NCBI GenBank assembly: GCA_032717465.1
Contig: CM064690.1
Location: forward strand, 14,252,830-14,316,829
Source: Coenobita brevimanus
Lineage: Eukaryota; Arthropoda; Malacostraca; Decapoda; Coenobitidae
Direction of reading: 5' to 3'
DNA length: 64,000 bases
Both the position numbers and the translations under genes were made by a program. The notes under the pieces were generated by a model, which ran no database searches, was not told where the DNA came from, and worked only from the letters and a program-made list of their open reading frames with translations. Of the stretch, positions 34,901-44,406 are shown piece by piece (position 1 is the stretch's first letter; each line of letters starts with the position of its first letter).

Positions 34901-37579
34901 CAGAGTTCCTGGCGCAGTTCTTCCAGTCACAGCATGGTGTTCCCGCCCCCCTGACGATATTAGACCGCCTCCAGCAGGTCATCCAGGCTGGAATCTCATC
35001 CCCCTTGCCGGAGGGACTTGCCTCCCCATTCTTCCCCCCTGAACTCCAACACGCACTGCATTCTACCAGGAGTGGAAAAGCTTATGGCCCTGACTTGGTC
35101 CCTAATGAATTCCTAAAACACCTCCCACCCTTCCTCCTTACCTCCCTAGTAGACCTGTTCAATGACAACTGGCTCTCAGGCACATTCCCTTCCTCATGGA
35201 AGGAATCCCTCCTTCTCCCCTTTCCCAAACCAGGACTAGACCCCTCCCTGCCTTCCTACCATCGACCTATTGCCCTATTATCAAATGTCGGCAAGGTGCT
35301 TGAACGCATGGTTACCAGGCGCCTTACATGGTGGCTAGAACACCATGGTCTGCGGGAGGACCAGTGTGGCTTCCGACCAGGAAGGAGCACTGTGGACATC
35401 CTCCTCCAGATCGAACACCACATCCGCTCCGCATATTGCCACCATTGATATCTCCTGGCAGCTTTTGTAGACATTCAGAGCGCATTTGACTCAGCCCCTC
35501 ATGCTGGTATAATATATAAGCTCAGCACAAAGGGGGTGAGAGGTCCAGCCCTGGCCTGGGTACGAAGCTTTCTCACAGACCGCACATTTGCCATTTCCCA
35601 AGGGAATATAAAACCATCTTGTTCTGTGATCCACAGGGGCATCCCACAGGGCTCTGTTCTCAGCCCCCTCCTTTTTAATGTCTTACTGTCAGACATCCTC
35701 CGAGTCCCGGGAGTGTCCTTCCTTATCTATGCGGACGACGTTTCTCTCCTCTGTAGTGCAGATCAACTGCACGATGCCCAGTCAGGCCTCCAGCAGGCAG
35801 TAGACGTCTTTGTTGCCTGGGCCGCAGCATGAGGTCTGACAGTGAGAGCTGGCAAGAGCTCTCTCATGTGCTTCACCCTGTGCAAACTCCCCACCCTTCC
35901 GCATATTTGGATAAAGGGCTCTCTTATACCCCTACAGTCTAGGCACACCTTTCTTGGACTGCGATTAGACGGCCCCAGTCTGACTTGGAAACACCACATA
36001 GACTACCTCCGATCCTCCTGCCTCCGACGACTAGACATCATGCGTAGCATAAAAGGAGTGCGTTGGGGTGCAACTAGGGAGACATTGCTCCACGTGTACT
36101 CCGCATTCATCTTAAGCCGACTCACTTATGGCTCATCAGTTTATGGATCTGCCTCTTCTTCTCACCTGCAGAGGCTGGATGTAATCCAAAACACTGCCCT
36201 CCATATAGCCCTAGGGGCCTTTAAGTCATCCCCAGTTGTATCCTTCCATGCCGAATCGGGAATGCTCCCCCTTTCCACATTGCGTATTGGCCTTGACTGT
36301 CATCTCCTCCACTGTCTTCTTGGACATCCCCCCCAGCACCCGCTCTCTATCCTATACATATTCTCGAATCCCTCTAGTCAGTCCTCCCCCTCGATGGCCT
36401 CATGCAAACCCACCCTTCATCTTTCATGGCCTACAGGCCTGTTATACCTTATCTATCCCACCCCCATCTTCCTCCTCCACTCCCTCCATCTCACCTGTCC
36501 CTCCGTGCTTTGACCTCTCCCCCATTGTGTCCCCAGACCTCCCTGTCCCATTTTGGAAGTCCTCTGACGCTTTGTTGGCCAACCAAATTTTCCACCTTAT
36601 GGATACCTCTCTCTATGGAGGTTTCTTCAGAATCTTTACTGACGGTTCATACTCCCCTCCTGCCTCCTACGCCTAAGCAGTGTACTTCGAAGACCTCTCT
36701 CTCTGCCAGACCTGGACCCTATCTGGACCACACTCTGTCCTCACTACAGAATTATATGCCATCCTCCAATCCCTGACTTTTGTCAAACGCCATTTGCCAC
36801 CTCAACCAATAGTGCTTTACACTGATTCCCAGTCATCTTTACACCTCCTCCTCTCCAGTCGGCCATCCTCTCATGTGCGACTAGTCCATGCGATTCACTC
36901 CCTCCTTATATATTTTGCCTCCACCCCCTGGACTGGGTTCCTTCGCATGTAGGCATTCGTGGCAATGAAATTGTGGATCATGCAGCCCAGCAAGCCCACC
37001 ACTCCCAACATCTCACTTACCTTGATCCGGATCCCGCTGCTCTCCGCTCTCATATCCAACAAGCCTGTACATCTCTTTGGGAGCAGTCCCTTTCTCTTGA
37101 GCTAGACGCAACCTCTCTAAGACTCGTCTGTGCTGATGCTGCAATTCACCCCTGGGCTCGCCATCCCTGCCGCCAACTAGACGTGGCACTCACCCGCCTG
37201 CGTATTGGCCATACGGGCCTGAATGGCCACCTACACCGTCTAGGTTTGGTAGATTTCCCGTGGTGTCCCTGGTGTCCCCGTGCCGAGGAGACTGTTGAAC
37301 ACTTCCTCTTATGGTCTCCCAGATTTCACTCCTATCGGGTGGCCCTCCAGGAACACTTGGCTACCCTTGGATACCCCCACCTCTCCCTCCTTCTACTACT
37401 TGGTGGCTCCGTTGACCCTGATACACGTCTGCAAGTCATGCGCCTGCTGTGTAGATTCCTGCGATTGTCGGGGCAGCTCACCCGTCTGTGACCTAAGACT
37501 CTGCATCATCGGCTGAGGAAGGGCAGTGGGTCTTGTCCTCAACCATTGCCCTCTACACCCAGAAGAAGAAGAAGAAGAT
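31972..37579 (+). mobile_element. LINE-E, full-length I-clade LINE with RNase H
   Basis: The 5.6-kb element is bounded by GATGTGGGAA at 31962-31971 and 37580-37589, an exact 10-bp target duplication (13 bp with one mismatch). It starts GGGACTCCCGTCAGG and ends with AGAAGAAGAAGAAGA. It is inserted in the ORF1 region of LINE-B copy 2. It is markedly C-rich on the coding strand, unlike the A-rich CR1-like LINEs around it. An RNase H domain and CCHC gag motifs place it in the I group (I/Nimb-like). Confidence 0.9.
32170..37491 (+). pseudogene. LINE-E gag plus endonuclease-RT-RNase H, broken
   Basis: From the ATG at 32170 (TATGGCGAAG) the frame runs to TGA at 32752 and then reopens in the same frame. 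Gag part: CCHC motif CFTCHQFGHGSLSC near 32875-32915 plus a second Cys/His cluster, then a proline/serine-rich stretch (33115-33700). Without any stop the frame passes into the endonuclease (NLWNARSLLRK, CETWL, GGVAIMVHD, MGDFNARYPHWD, RSDHLQVLL). Reverse transcriptase: GPDLVPNEFLKHL, HRPIALLSNVGKVLERM, QCGFRPGRSTVDIL, GIPQGSVLSPLLF, IYADDVSLL (35725-35750). RNase H: FTDGSY (36638), TELYAIL, YTDSQSSL (36820), GNEIVDHAA (36962). C-terminus: LRIGHTGLNGHLHRLG and CPRAEETVEHFLL. In-frame stops at 32752, 34078, 35446, 35830 and 36511-36675; frameshifts between 36300-36600 and near 36950. Confidence 0.9.
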
Positions 37580-37589
37580 GATGTGGGAA

Positions 37590-38512
37590 ATGCAAGTACT
37601 GTACTATGTTGAACCAAACAAGAGTAGCTGGAGTAGAGAAAACAGCAGAGAGGAATGTCCAGGAAATAAAAAAGGTATGGGTAGTAATTAGAGAGTTACA
37701 GGAACGAACCCAAGAGCAAGAGAGATCATAGCTTTACGAAGTAAACTGGACAAAGGTTGTACACGTAGTGTAGAGCAAGAAAGAGAAGTCACAGAATTGA
37801 AAGTAAGTAATGAATCAGCATCAAATGAAATAAAACAGCTCAAGAGGGAGAATAAGAGGTTGGAAGAAGAAAGAGACAGGATGAAAAGCAAACTAGATGA
37901 GTATGAATCCAAGTCAAGAATACAGGATGAGCACATTAAACAAATCAAGGAGCAACGTAATGGGTAGAAGAAAATTCAGGAAGAGAGAAATGTAAATTTG
38001 AAGAGATTATAGAACAACAAAGAAAAGGTTGAGAGGGAAGTGGTTAGAGTGCTGAGAAGTAGAGAATCTTTGATGAGGGATGTAGCAGATAAGAAAAAAT
38101 GTGTAATAATTTCAGGAGTAAAGAAAAACATATGACAATAAGATCAGAAAGAGAAAGAGAAGAACTGAGTAAGGTTAAAGAAATAATATCAGTAGTCGTG
38201 GAGAAAAACAACCAAGTTCAAGAAGAGATTGAAGAGGTGTTTAGGTTAGGAAAGTATGAGGAAGGAGGGGCAAGGCCATTGAAGGTTAAGTTTAAGTCTC
38301 AGGCAACAGTAAATGAAATTATCAGTAGAACATGGAAATTATCAGACAAGGAAGGGTTAAAAAATATTTGGATAAGGAGAGATGCAAATGAGGAAGAAAG
38401 AGCTAAAATAAAGGAATTAGTAAAGGAAGCAAAGGTAAAAAATGAACAGAGAGTCATGGATCAGAAATTAAGGAAGTGGTACCGGCGGAGAGAAGGAGAA
38501 AACAGGGTATAA
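37590..38512 (+). pseudogene. LINE-B copy 2, ORF1 remnant
   Basis: Resumes after LINE-E. Broken frames give a heptad-rich, strongly charged stretch (ASNEIKQLKRENKRLEEERDRMKSKLDEY region, 37810-37930), then from about 38099 a better kept C-terminal part (VFRLGKYEEGGARPLKVKFKSQ, LKNIWIRRDANEEE, QKLRKWYRRREGE). Coiled coil plus RLGKY...RPLKV resembles the layout of LINE-A ORF1. An RNA-binding ORF1 role is inferred. ORF2 reopens around 38476, overlapping the end. Confidence 0.7.
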
Positions 38513-39200
38513 AAAACATCAAAAATAATTGGAAGGTGGCATATACTAATGTTGATGGTTTAATATTGGCAAGGCTAGAAATCAACGATTTTTTGAGTGT
38601 ACATGAACCTGATGTTATGTGCTTTGTAGAGACCAGATTAAGAGAAGAGATTGATGTTCATATGGGAGATGGTAAATACAAACTGTGGAGAAGAGACAGA
38701 AAAGAAAAAACGGGAGGAAGGGTGATGATAGCAGTGAAGAACAACATAAATGTAGATGCTGTGGAAATGGGAGACGGCAGTGCCGAAGTGATAAATATGA
38801 AATTAGAAACTGGAGAGAATAACAAGAGAGATATGGCAGTAGTGTATGTTCCCCCTAAGACAAGAGCATGGAGTGATGATGAATACCAGGAAATGTTGTC
38901 AGACATGGCTAGCTATTTACAGAAAATGATTGAGAAAAGTAACAATATAATTTTAATGGGTGACTTCAATTGTAAAGAGGTGAACTGGGAGGAATGGGAC
39001 TCAGGAGGCAGTGAAGATTCGTGGGGCACTACATTATTAGATATAACAATGAACAATGTGATGACACAATGGGTCAAAGAAGAGACACGGTTCCGAGGTG
39101 AGGACACACCAGCAAGACTAGACTTACTGTTTACCAAAGAACCCGATGTAATAGAATCCTTGGAATATCTGTGTCCTATTGGAAAAAGTATTCATGTGGT
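38512..39200 (+). pseudogene. LINE-B copy 2, ORF2 endonuclease segment
   Basis: Continuous frame with YTNVDGLILARLEIND, CFVETRL, MIAVKNNINVDAVEMG, VYVPPKTRAWSDDEY, LMGDFNCKEVNWEEW and ARLDLLFTKEPDVIESLEY. It is cut at 39200, just after PIGKSIHVV, by LINE-C copy 3. The next codons continue at 41231. The usual SDH has become SIH. Confidence 0.85.
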
Positions 39201-41230
39201 GTGTGGAAGAGAAGACGGAGGGGGGTGCAAGGAACAGCGTGGTGGACTGAAGAGGTGAAACAGGCTGTGGCACAAAAGAAGAAAGCATACAATGAATGGA
39301 TGAGAAATAGGGGCGTGGAAGAAGATGAGAGGTGGAAGAGAGAGTTATGTGTGGAAAGGAAGAGAGAGTGAAAAGATTAGTAAGAGAGAGTAAGAAGAGA
39401 GTGGATGAGGAATTTGGAAGGAATTTGAGTGTAAAGTGGAGGGACTGTAAGAAAATGTTCTGGAGAGAAGTGAAAAGAGTAAGACAGGGTGGAAGTGAAG
39501 TTAGCAGGGGAGTGAAAGATAAAAATGGTAGATTACTAGTGGAGAAGGGAGAAAAAGTGAGCAGATGGAGAGAACACTTTAAGGAATTGTTGAACGTAGA
39601 GGATGGAAGTAATGCGAGTATAAGTGGCTGGGGAATGGCTGGGAGAAGGGGGGAGGTGAGAAGACAGGAAGAAATCAGTAGGATAGAAGTTGTGGAAGCA
39701 ATGAAGAAAGTTAAATCGGGGAAAGCCCCAGGAATTGATGGAGTGTGTGGTGAAATGCTGAAGCATGGGGGAGAGATAGTAGTAGAATGGATGTGGAAGA
39801 TGTGCAGATTGGCCTGGGAGGAAGGTAGAGTCCCGGAGGATTGGAAGTCAGGTATAATTATTCCCTTGTACAAAGGAAAAGGGGAAAAAAAAGTGTGTGG
39901 TAATCATAGGGGCATTTGTCTTCTTAGTATAATAGGAAAAGTGTATGGTAGGATACTTATACACAGAGTTAGAGAAACAACAGAGAAATTAGTTGGAGAA
40001 GAACAGGGAGGCTTTAGGAAGGGAAGAGGTTGTGTAGATCAGATATTCATTCTTAGATCTTTAGTGGAAAAGTTTCTAGAGAAGGGAAAGAAGTTGTATG
40101 CGGCTTTCATGGATTTGGAGAAAGCATATGACAGGGTGGATAGACAAGGATTGTGGAAAGTGTTAAGAATATATGGATTAGATGGGAAGTTGCTGAATGC
40201 TGCGAAGAGTATGTACGATGGTGCGAAGGCTGCAGTGCGTGTGGATGGTGAACTAAGTGAATTTTTCTCTTTGATAGTTGGTTTGAAACAGGGATGTGTC
40301 ATATCTCCATGGTTGTTCAATCTGTACATGGATGGGGTAATAAAAGAGGTACAAGGTAGGGTAGTGGATGTTGGAGTGGCCCTGGTGAGAGAGGATAGTG
40401 TTTGGAAACTCCCTGTACTGTTGTTTGCAGATGATACTGTGTTGTTGAGTGAAGACGAAGGGGAACTGCAAGGCTTGGTGGATGAGTTTGAGAGAGTGTG
40501 TAAGAAACGGAACCTAAAGGTGAATGTAGGGAAGAGTAAAGTGATGGTCTTTGAGAGAGGTGAAGTTAGTGAATGTACAGCGAGGTTGGATGGTGAGGAA
40601 TTGGAAAATGTGAGTACGTTTAAGTATTTGGGTAGTGTGATGAGTAAGGATGGAGGTTTGGAGGGTGAAGTGCTTGAAAGGGTACAGCAGGGAAGAAAGG
40701 TTGCTGGTTCCTTGAAAGCAGTGATAAGAAACAGGGAAGTGAGCATGGAAGTGAAAAAGTTACTACATGACAGTATTGTGATACCAACTTTAATGTACGG
40801 AAGTGAAGCTTGGACATTGTTGGAAGGACACAAGTCAAGAGTGAGAGCAGTGGAAATGAGTTATTTAAGAGGAGCCTGTGGAGTCACATGGAGAGACAGT
40901 CTGACGAATGAGGATATAAAGGAGCGTTGTGGTGTGGATGTGGATGTGATAGGAAGCGTTATGAGGAACACACTGAGGTGGTTTGGCCATGTGGAGAGGA
41001 TGGAGGGTGAAAGACTGACGAAGAGAGTGTATATGAGTGAGGTGGAGGGGGGAAGAGGGAGGGGGAGGCCGAGGATGAGATGGAGGGATGGGGTGGAGAG
41101 GTATATGAGAGAGGGGGGTATGAGTTGGGAGCAGGGCAGTGAAATGGCGGGGGACAGGGCGACTTGGAGGCAATTTGTTTGTGGCCACCCCAAAAGGGAT
41201 TGAGGCGTCTGGCAATAGATAGATAGATAG
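39201..41230 (+). mobile_element. LINE-C copy 3, 5'-truncated, best preserved
   Basis: Bounded by an exact 11-bp target duplication ATTCATGTGGT (39190-39200 and 41231-41241). It starts inside the endonuclease-RT linker (CGRRRRGVQGTAWWTEEV) and ends GAGGCGTCTGGCAATAG with GATA repeats. It inserted into LINE-B copy 2 ORF2. Confidence 0.95.
39332..41203 (+). CDS. LINE-C reverse transcriptase domain, 623-residue open frame
   Basis: The enzyme would perform target-primed reverse transcription. The open frame has no internal stop, but its first Met is not the natural start: one frameshift near 39365 separates it from upstream LINE-C codons, and the endonuclease is missing by 5' truncation. Blocks in order: KAPGIDGVCGEMLKHGG (~residue 130), WKSGIIIPLYKGKG, HRGICLLSIIGKVYGRIL, EQGGFRKGRGCVDQIF, YAAFMDLEKAYDRVDRQG, LKQGCVISPWLFNLYMDG, LLFADDTVLLSEDEGEL (~residue 365) with both catalytic Asp. 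Downstream: YLGSVMSKDG, YGSEAWTL, LRGACGVTWRD, LRWFGHVERMEGERL and GRGRPRMRWRDGVERYM. It ends GHPKRD-stop, ~27 bp before the GATA tail. It cannot encode an autonomous element. Confidence 0.88.
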   Translation: MEERVMCGKEERVKRLVRESKKRVDEEFGRNLSVKWRDCKKMFWREVKRVRQGGSEVSRGVKDKNGRLLVEKGEKVSRWREHFKELLNVEDGSNASISGWGMAGRRGEVRRQEEISRIEVVEAMKKVKSGKAPGIDGVCGEMLKHGGEIVVEWMWKMCRLAWEEGRVPEDWKSGIIIPLYKGKGEKKVCGNHRGICLLSIIGKVYGRILIHRVRETTEKLVGEEQGGFRKGRGCVDQIFILRSLVEKFLEKGKKLYAAFMDLEKAYDRVDRQGLWKVLRIYGLDGKLLNAAKSMYDGAKAAVRVDGELSEFFSLIVGLKQGCVISPWLFNLYMDGVIKEVQGRVVDVGVALVREDSVWKLPVLLFADDTVLLSEDEGELQGLVDEFERVCKKRNLKVNVGKSKVMVFERGEVSECTARLDGEELENVSTFKYLGSVMSKDGGLEGEVLERVQQGRKVAGSLKAVIRNREVSMEVKKLLHDSIVIPTLMYGSEAWTLLEGHKSRVRAVEMSYLRGACGVTWRDSLTNEDIKERCGVDVDVIGSVMRNTLRWFGHVERMEGERLTKRVYMSEVEGGRGRGRPRMRWRDGVERYMREGGMSWEQGSEMAGDRATWRQFVCGHPKRD

Positions 41231-41241
41231 ATTCATGTGGT

Positions 41242-41929
41242 CATTGAGTTCCAGATGATAACAGGGAACGTGGAGCCAAGAGACGAGCTACAACTTTGGG
41301 AAAGCAAACTTTACAGGATTGAGAAAATGTTTCGAAAATGCAGATTGGAGAAAATTCAGAGAAACAAGAGAGATACAGAGGAAGTGAGATATTTTTCTAG
41401 GCTTCTCTAATTCGGGAATGGAAAAATTTGTGCCAGGAGTAAGGGGGAAAGAAAACAGAAAAAAGGAGTGGTTTAATAGAAGGTGTATGATAGCAAAAAA
41501 AGAGAGAGAGACAGCATGGAACAGTTGGAGAAAGAGAGGTAACAACAGAACAAAAGAAAAATATAAGAGAACTAGAAACGATTACACAAGAATACGTAGA
41601 GAGGAAGAAGGGAATTTTGAAAAAGGGATAATAGACAAATGTAAGGATGAACCCAAACTGTTTTATAGATTTGTCAGTGGCAAACTGAAACAAAAGGAAG
41701 GAATCACCAAACTGAGAGTAGAAGGAGAGGTCTATAAAGATGCGGCAACGCAAGCAGAAATAATGAACAAACGTTTCCGGTCAGGTTTCACTAATGAAAG
41801 TGAGTTTGTAGAATGTGAGGGAGTGACCAGAAATGTAGTGATAAAAGATATAAAAGTGGAAGTACAGGAAGTGTATAAATTACTAGAAACTCAAGATGTA
41901 AGGAAAGCCCCAGGACCAGATGGAATCTC
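41242..41929 (+). pseudogene. LINE-B copy 2, linker and start of RT
   Basis: Continues LINE-B after LINE-C: VIEFQMI.., then a stretch with a small deletion against copy 1, then KENRKKEWFNRRCMIAKK, KYKRTRNDYTRIRREEEGNFEKGIIDKCKDEPKLF, SVFT-type region (here FRSGFTNESEF) and RKAPGPDGIS. It stops at ~41929, where CTCTCT repeats and a SINE intervene. Confidence 0.8.
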
Positions 41930-42240
41930 TCTCTCTCTCTCTTTTTTTAAATGTGTTTGACTCTGGGCATAGGCTTCACAGCCTGCTATCAAGGCCCAGC
42001 AGTCCTCCTACATACCATACACCTCTACATGTCACCACTTCGGCGCTGACACCCACCGTCCATATTGAATACATGCTAGGGCTGTCTCATACAGGACTGG
42101 TGTATTGGTATTAGCGGGGGTATTTTTATGACATGACGGCGGGTCTTCTGGTAGATCAGTAAAGCCTGATTTAATGAAATTCAAATCCTTAAACTGTTCC
42201 CTCCCACAGCGGGGATTTGAACATGGGTCCGTTAGAACGG
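41930..42240 (-). mobile_element. Probable tRNA-derived SINE inserted in LINE-B copy 2
   Basis: This stretch is absent from LINE-B copy 1 (aligned 30066/30085) and is flanked on both sides by LINE-B. On the minus strand it starts with GTTCAAATCCCCGC at ~42228-42215, which fits a pol III B box/T-arm (GTTCRANTCC), and ends with AG repeats (41930-41942 as CT). The A box is not visible, so it is 5'-truncated or has an unusual head. About 20 bp of LINE-B was lost at the site. No coding potential. Confidence 0.6.
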
Positions 42241-43109
42241 CAGAAAACAACTGGCGGATAAGATTCACAGTTTAATTGTGTGTTCACTGGAAGAGGGTAA
42301 AGTGCTTCAAGAATGGAAGAGGGCAAATGTGGTACCAGTTTATAAGGGAGGAAACAAGGAAGAACCCCTGAATTATAGACCAGTGTCCCTAACCAGCATG
42401 GTCGCAAAATTGTGCGAGAGAATTCTGAAAGATAGATGGATAAAATATCTGGAAGAGATGAATATTTTGGCTGAAAGTCAGTTTGGATTTAGAAGTGGAA
42501 GGTCATGTGTTTCAGACTTGTTGAGTTTTTACTCAAGAGCGATTGACGTGCTACAGGGGAGATTTGGTTGGGTGGATTGTGTATATTTGGATTTGGAGAA
42601 GGCCTTCGACAAGGTACCTCATAAGAGACTAATTTGGAAACTAGAGCATATAGGAGGACTGAAGGGGAACCTTCTGGAATGGATGAGAGACTTTTTGAGA
42701 GACAGACAAATGAGGACAGTAATAAAGGATAGGATGTATGTGGAGTCCCACAGGGCTCGTTGTTGGCGCCAGTAATGTTCCTGATTTATGTGAATGATAT
42801 AGTAGATGGAGTGAACAGTTATGCAAGTCTGTTTGCTGATGATGCAAAGATCCTGAGAAAGGTAGAGGTTGAGGAGGATTGTAAAATGCTGTAGGAGGAT
42901 CTGGATAGGATACACGATTGGAGCCGGATGTGGGAAATGAAATTTAATGCAAAGAAATGTAAAATATTGGAAATGGGTAGAAGTACCAAGAGCCCATCAT
43001 TAAATTATTTGATGGGTAATGAACCAATCATAAAAGCGAGAGAAGAGAAAGATTTGGGGGTGTTGGTCCAGGACAGTTTGTCACCTGAAAAACACATTAA
43101 CAAGGCAGT
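42241..43109 (+). pseudogene. LINE-B copy 2, reverse transcriptase segment
   Basis: Blocks: EWKRANVVPVYKGGN, NYRPVSLTSMVAKL, QFGFRSGRSCVSDLLSFY, VYLDLEKAFDKVPHKRL (usual AFD kept), then a ~20-bp deletion near 42739 removes [12 protein letters not shown] and LFADDAKIL follow in another frame. A TAG interrupts near 42892. It continues MKFNAKKCKILEMG and is cut at ~43109 by LINE-D. Frames reading past 43109 are chimeric with antisense LINE-D. Confidence 0.85.
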
Positions 43110-44406
43110 TAGTTTCGTTTTCGTTTTTAAAGGCTCCAACATGCTTGCATGTGTCGGCCTTGGTCACCTAATGGCGGCTCTCCACGCTGCACGATCCATT
43201 GCAGCCTCCCTGTTCAGTCCCTTAACCCTAAGGTCACACTTAATGACCTCGTCCCATGTCTTTCTCGGTCTACCCCTCATAACCCCACCCCCAATATTAA
43301 CACTTATCACCTTCCTCACCCAATTATCATCCCCCATCCTCTCCACATGTCCAAACCATCTCAATCTACCTCTCCTCATCACAACACCAATACACTCCAG
43401 TCCCATCCTACCTCTCAACTCTTCCATTGTAAACCCAGCCCCTCCAGGCCTTGGAGGCAGGGACGCACTGCACATCCACCTAATCATTGTCATTTCTGTA
43501 CGTCTGAGCCGGCGAATGTCTTCCTCCTTCACTGCCCAGGTCTCACTGCCATACAGCATTACACTCCTAACACATGCTGCATACAAAGACCCCTTAGCAC
43601 GTAGGGAGAGCCCTCTCAATGTCAGGAGAGGCAAGAGCTCCCGGAACTTCTTCCAACCACTTCTCACCCTAGCCCCAGAGCTAGCTCCAGCCCCACCTCC
43701 AGCACACAACATGTCTCCCAAATAACAAAACTCTTGCACACACTCAAGAGATTCACCAGCAAGTTCAATCCTTTCACATCTGACGATCTCCACCTGCTCA
43801 CCCCGGCACGCCGTACACATAAAATCAGCATTATCTCGCAGTCTGCCTCTGATACCACTACATCTCTTATGCACCCATTTATCACACACACCGCACAAGA
43901 TGGAATTACTTCCCACACCCTTGTGGCAAACTGCACATGGCCACTCTCCCTCGTCTTTGACAGTACCGCCACCAACCCTAGTTATCATCACTTTTGTTTT
44001 ATCTGCATTTACCCTTAAACCCTTTTGCCCCATACCATCTCTCCACTTCCTAAACCTTTCCTCCGCCTCCCTTTCATTCTCTGCAATCAACACCAAATCA
44101 TCAGCATACAACAACTCCCACGGGAGTCCGTTTCTAAAGTCACGTGAAAGGGCTTCAAGTACCATGATAAACAACATGGGACTCAGGACTGACCCCTGAT
44201 GCACACCAACATTCACGGAAAACTCATCACTCAAATCTCCATTCACTCTCACCTGGGTGTGAGCACCCACATACATGGCCATAATCACCCTAACCAGCCA
44301 CTCCTCCAAGCCAAGCTTTCTCAGTGCCCACTTCACCACCTCTCTAGGGACTCTGTCAAAGGCCTTTTCCAAATCAACAAAAACAAAATAAAAATCCCTT
44401 CTCCTA
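43110..44406 (-). pseudogene. LINE-D copy 1, RT C-terminal half with PHD-like finger
   Basis: On the minus strand: FVDLEKAFDRVPREVVKWALRKLG, VHQGSVLSPMLFIMVLEAL, LLYADDLVLIAENE (catalytic Asp pair near 44098). Then, inside the polypeptide between RT and the C-terminal domain, a Cys/His cluster (CAVCHKGVGSNSILCGVCDK, WVHKRCSG, FMCTACRGE; 43800-43945) has the spacing of a PHD-type zinc finger. After it: FCYLGDMLC, YGSETWAVKEEDIRRL, LRWFGHVERMGDDNW and GRPRKTW. The open frame 43164-44372 has no stop. The 3' end on the minus strand finishes in AAAACGAAAACGAAA-like text (43110-43135). The rest of the gene lies at 46769-48289, beyond a LINE-C insertion. Confidence 0.87.

Noticed and set aside
42928..43725. 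265-residue open frame as a single protein
   Set aside because: The first ~55 residues are LINE-B; the rest is antisense LINE-D past the insertion point at ~43109.
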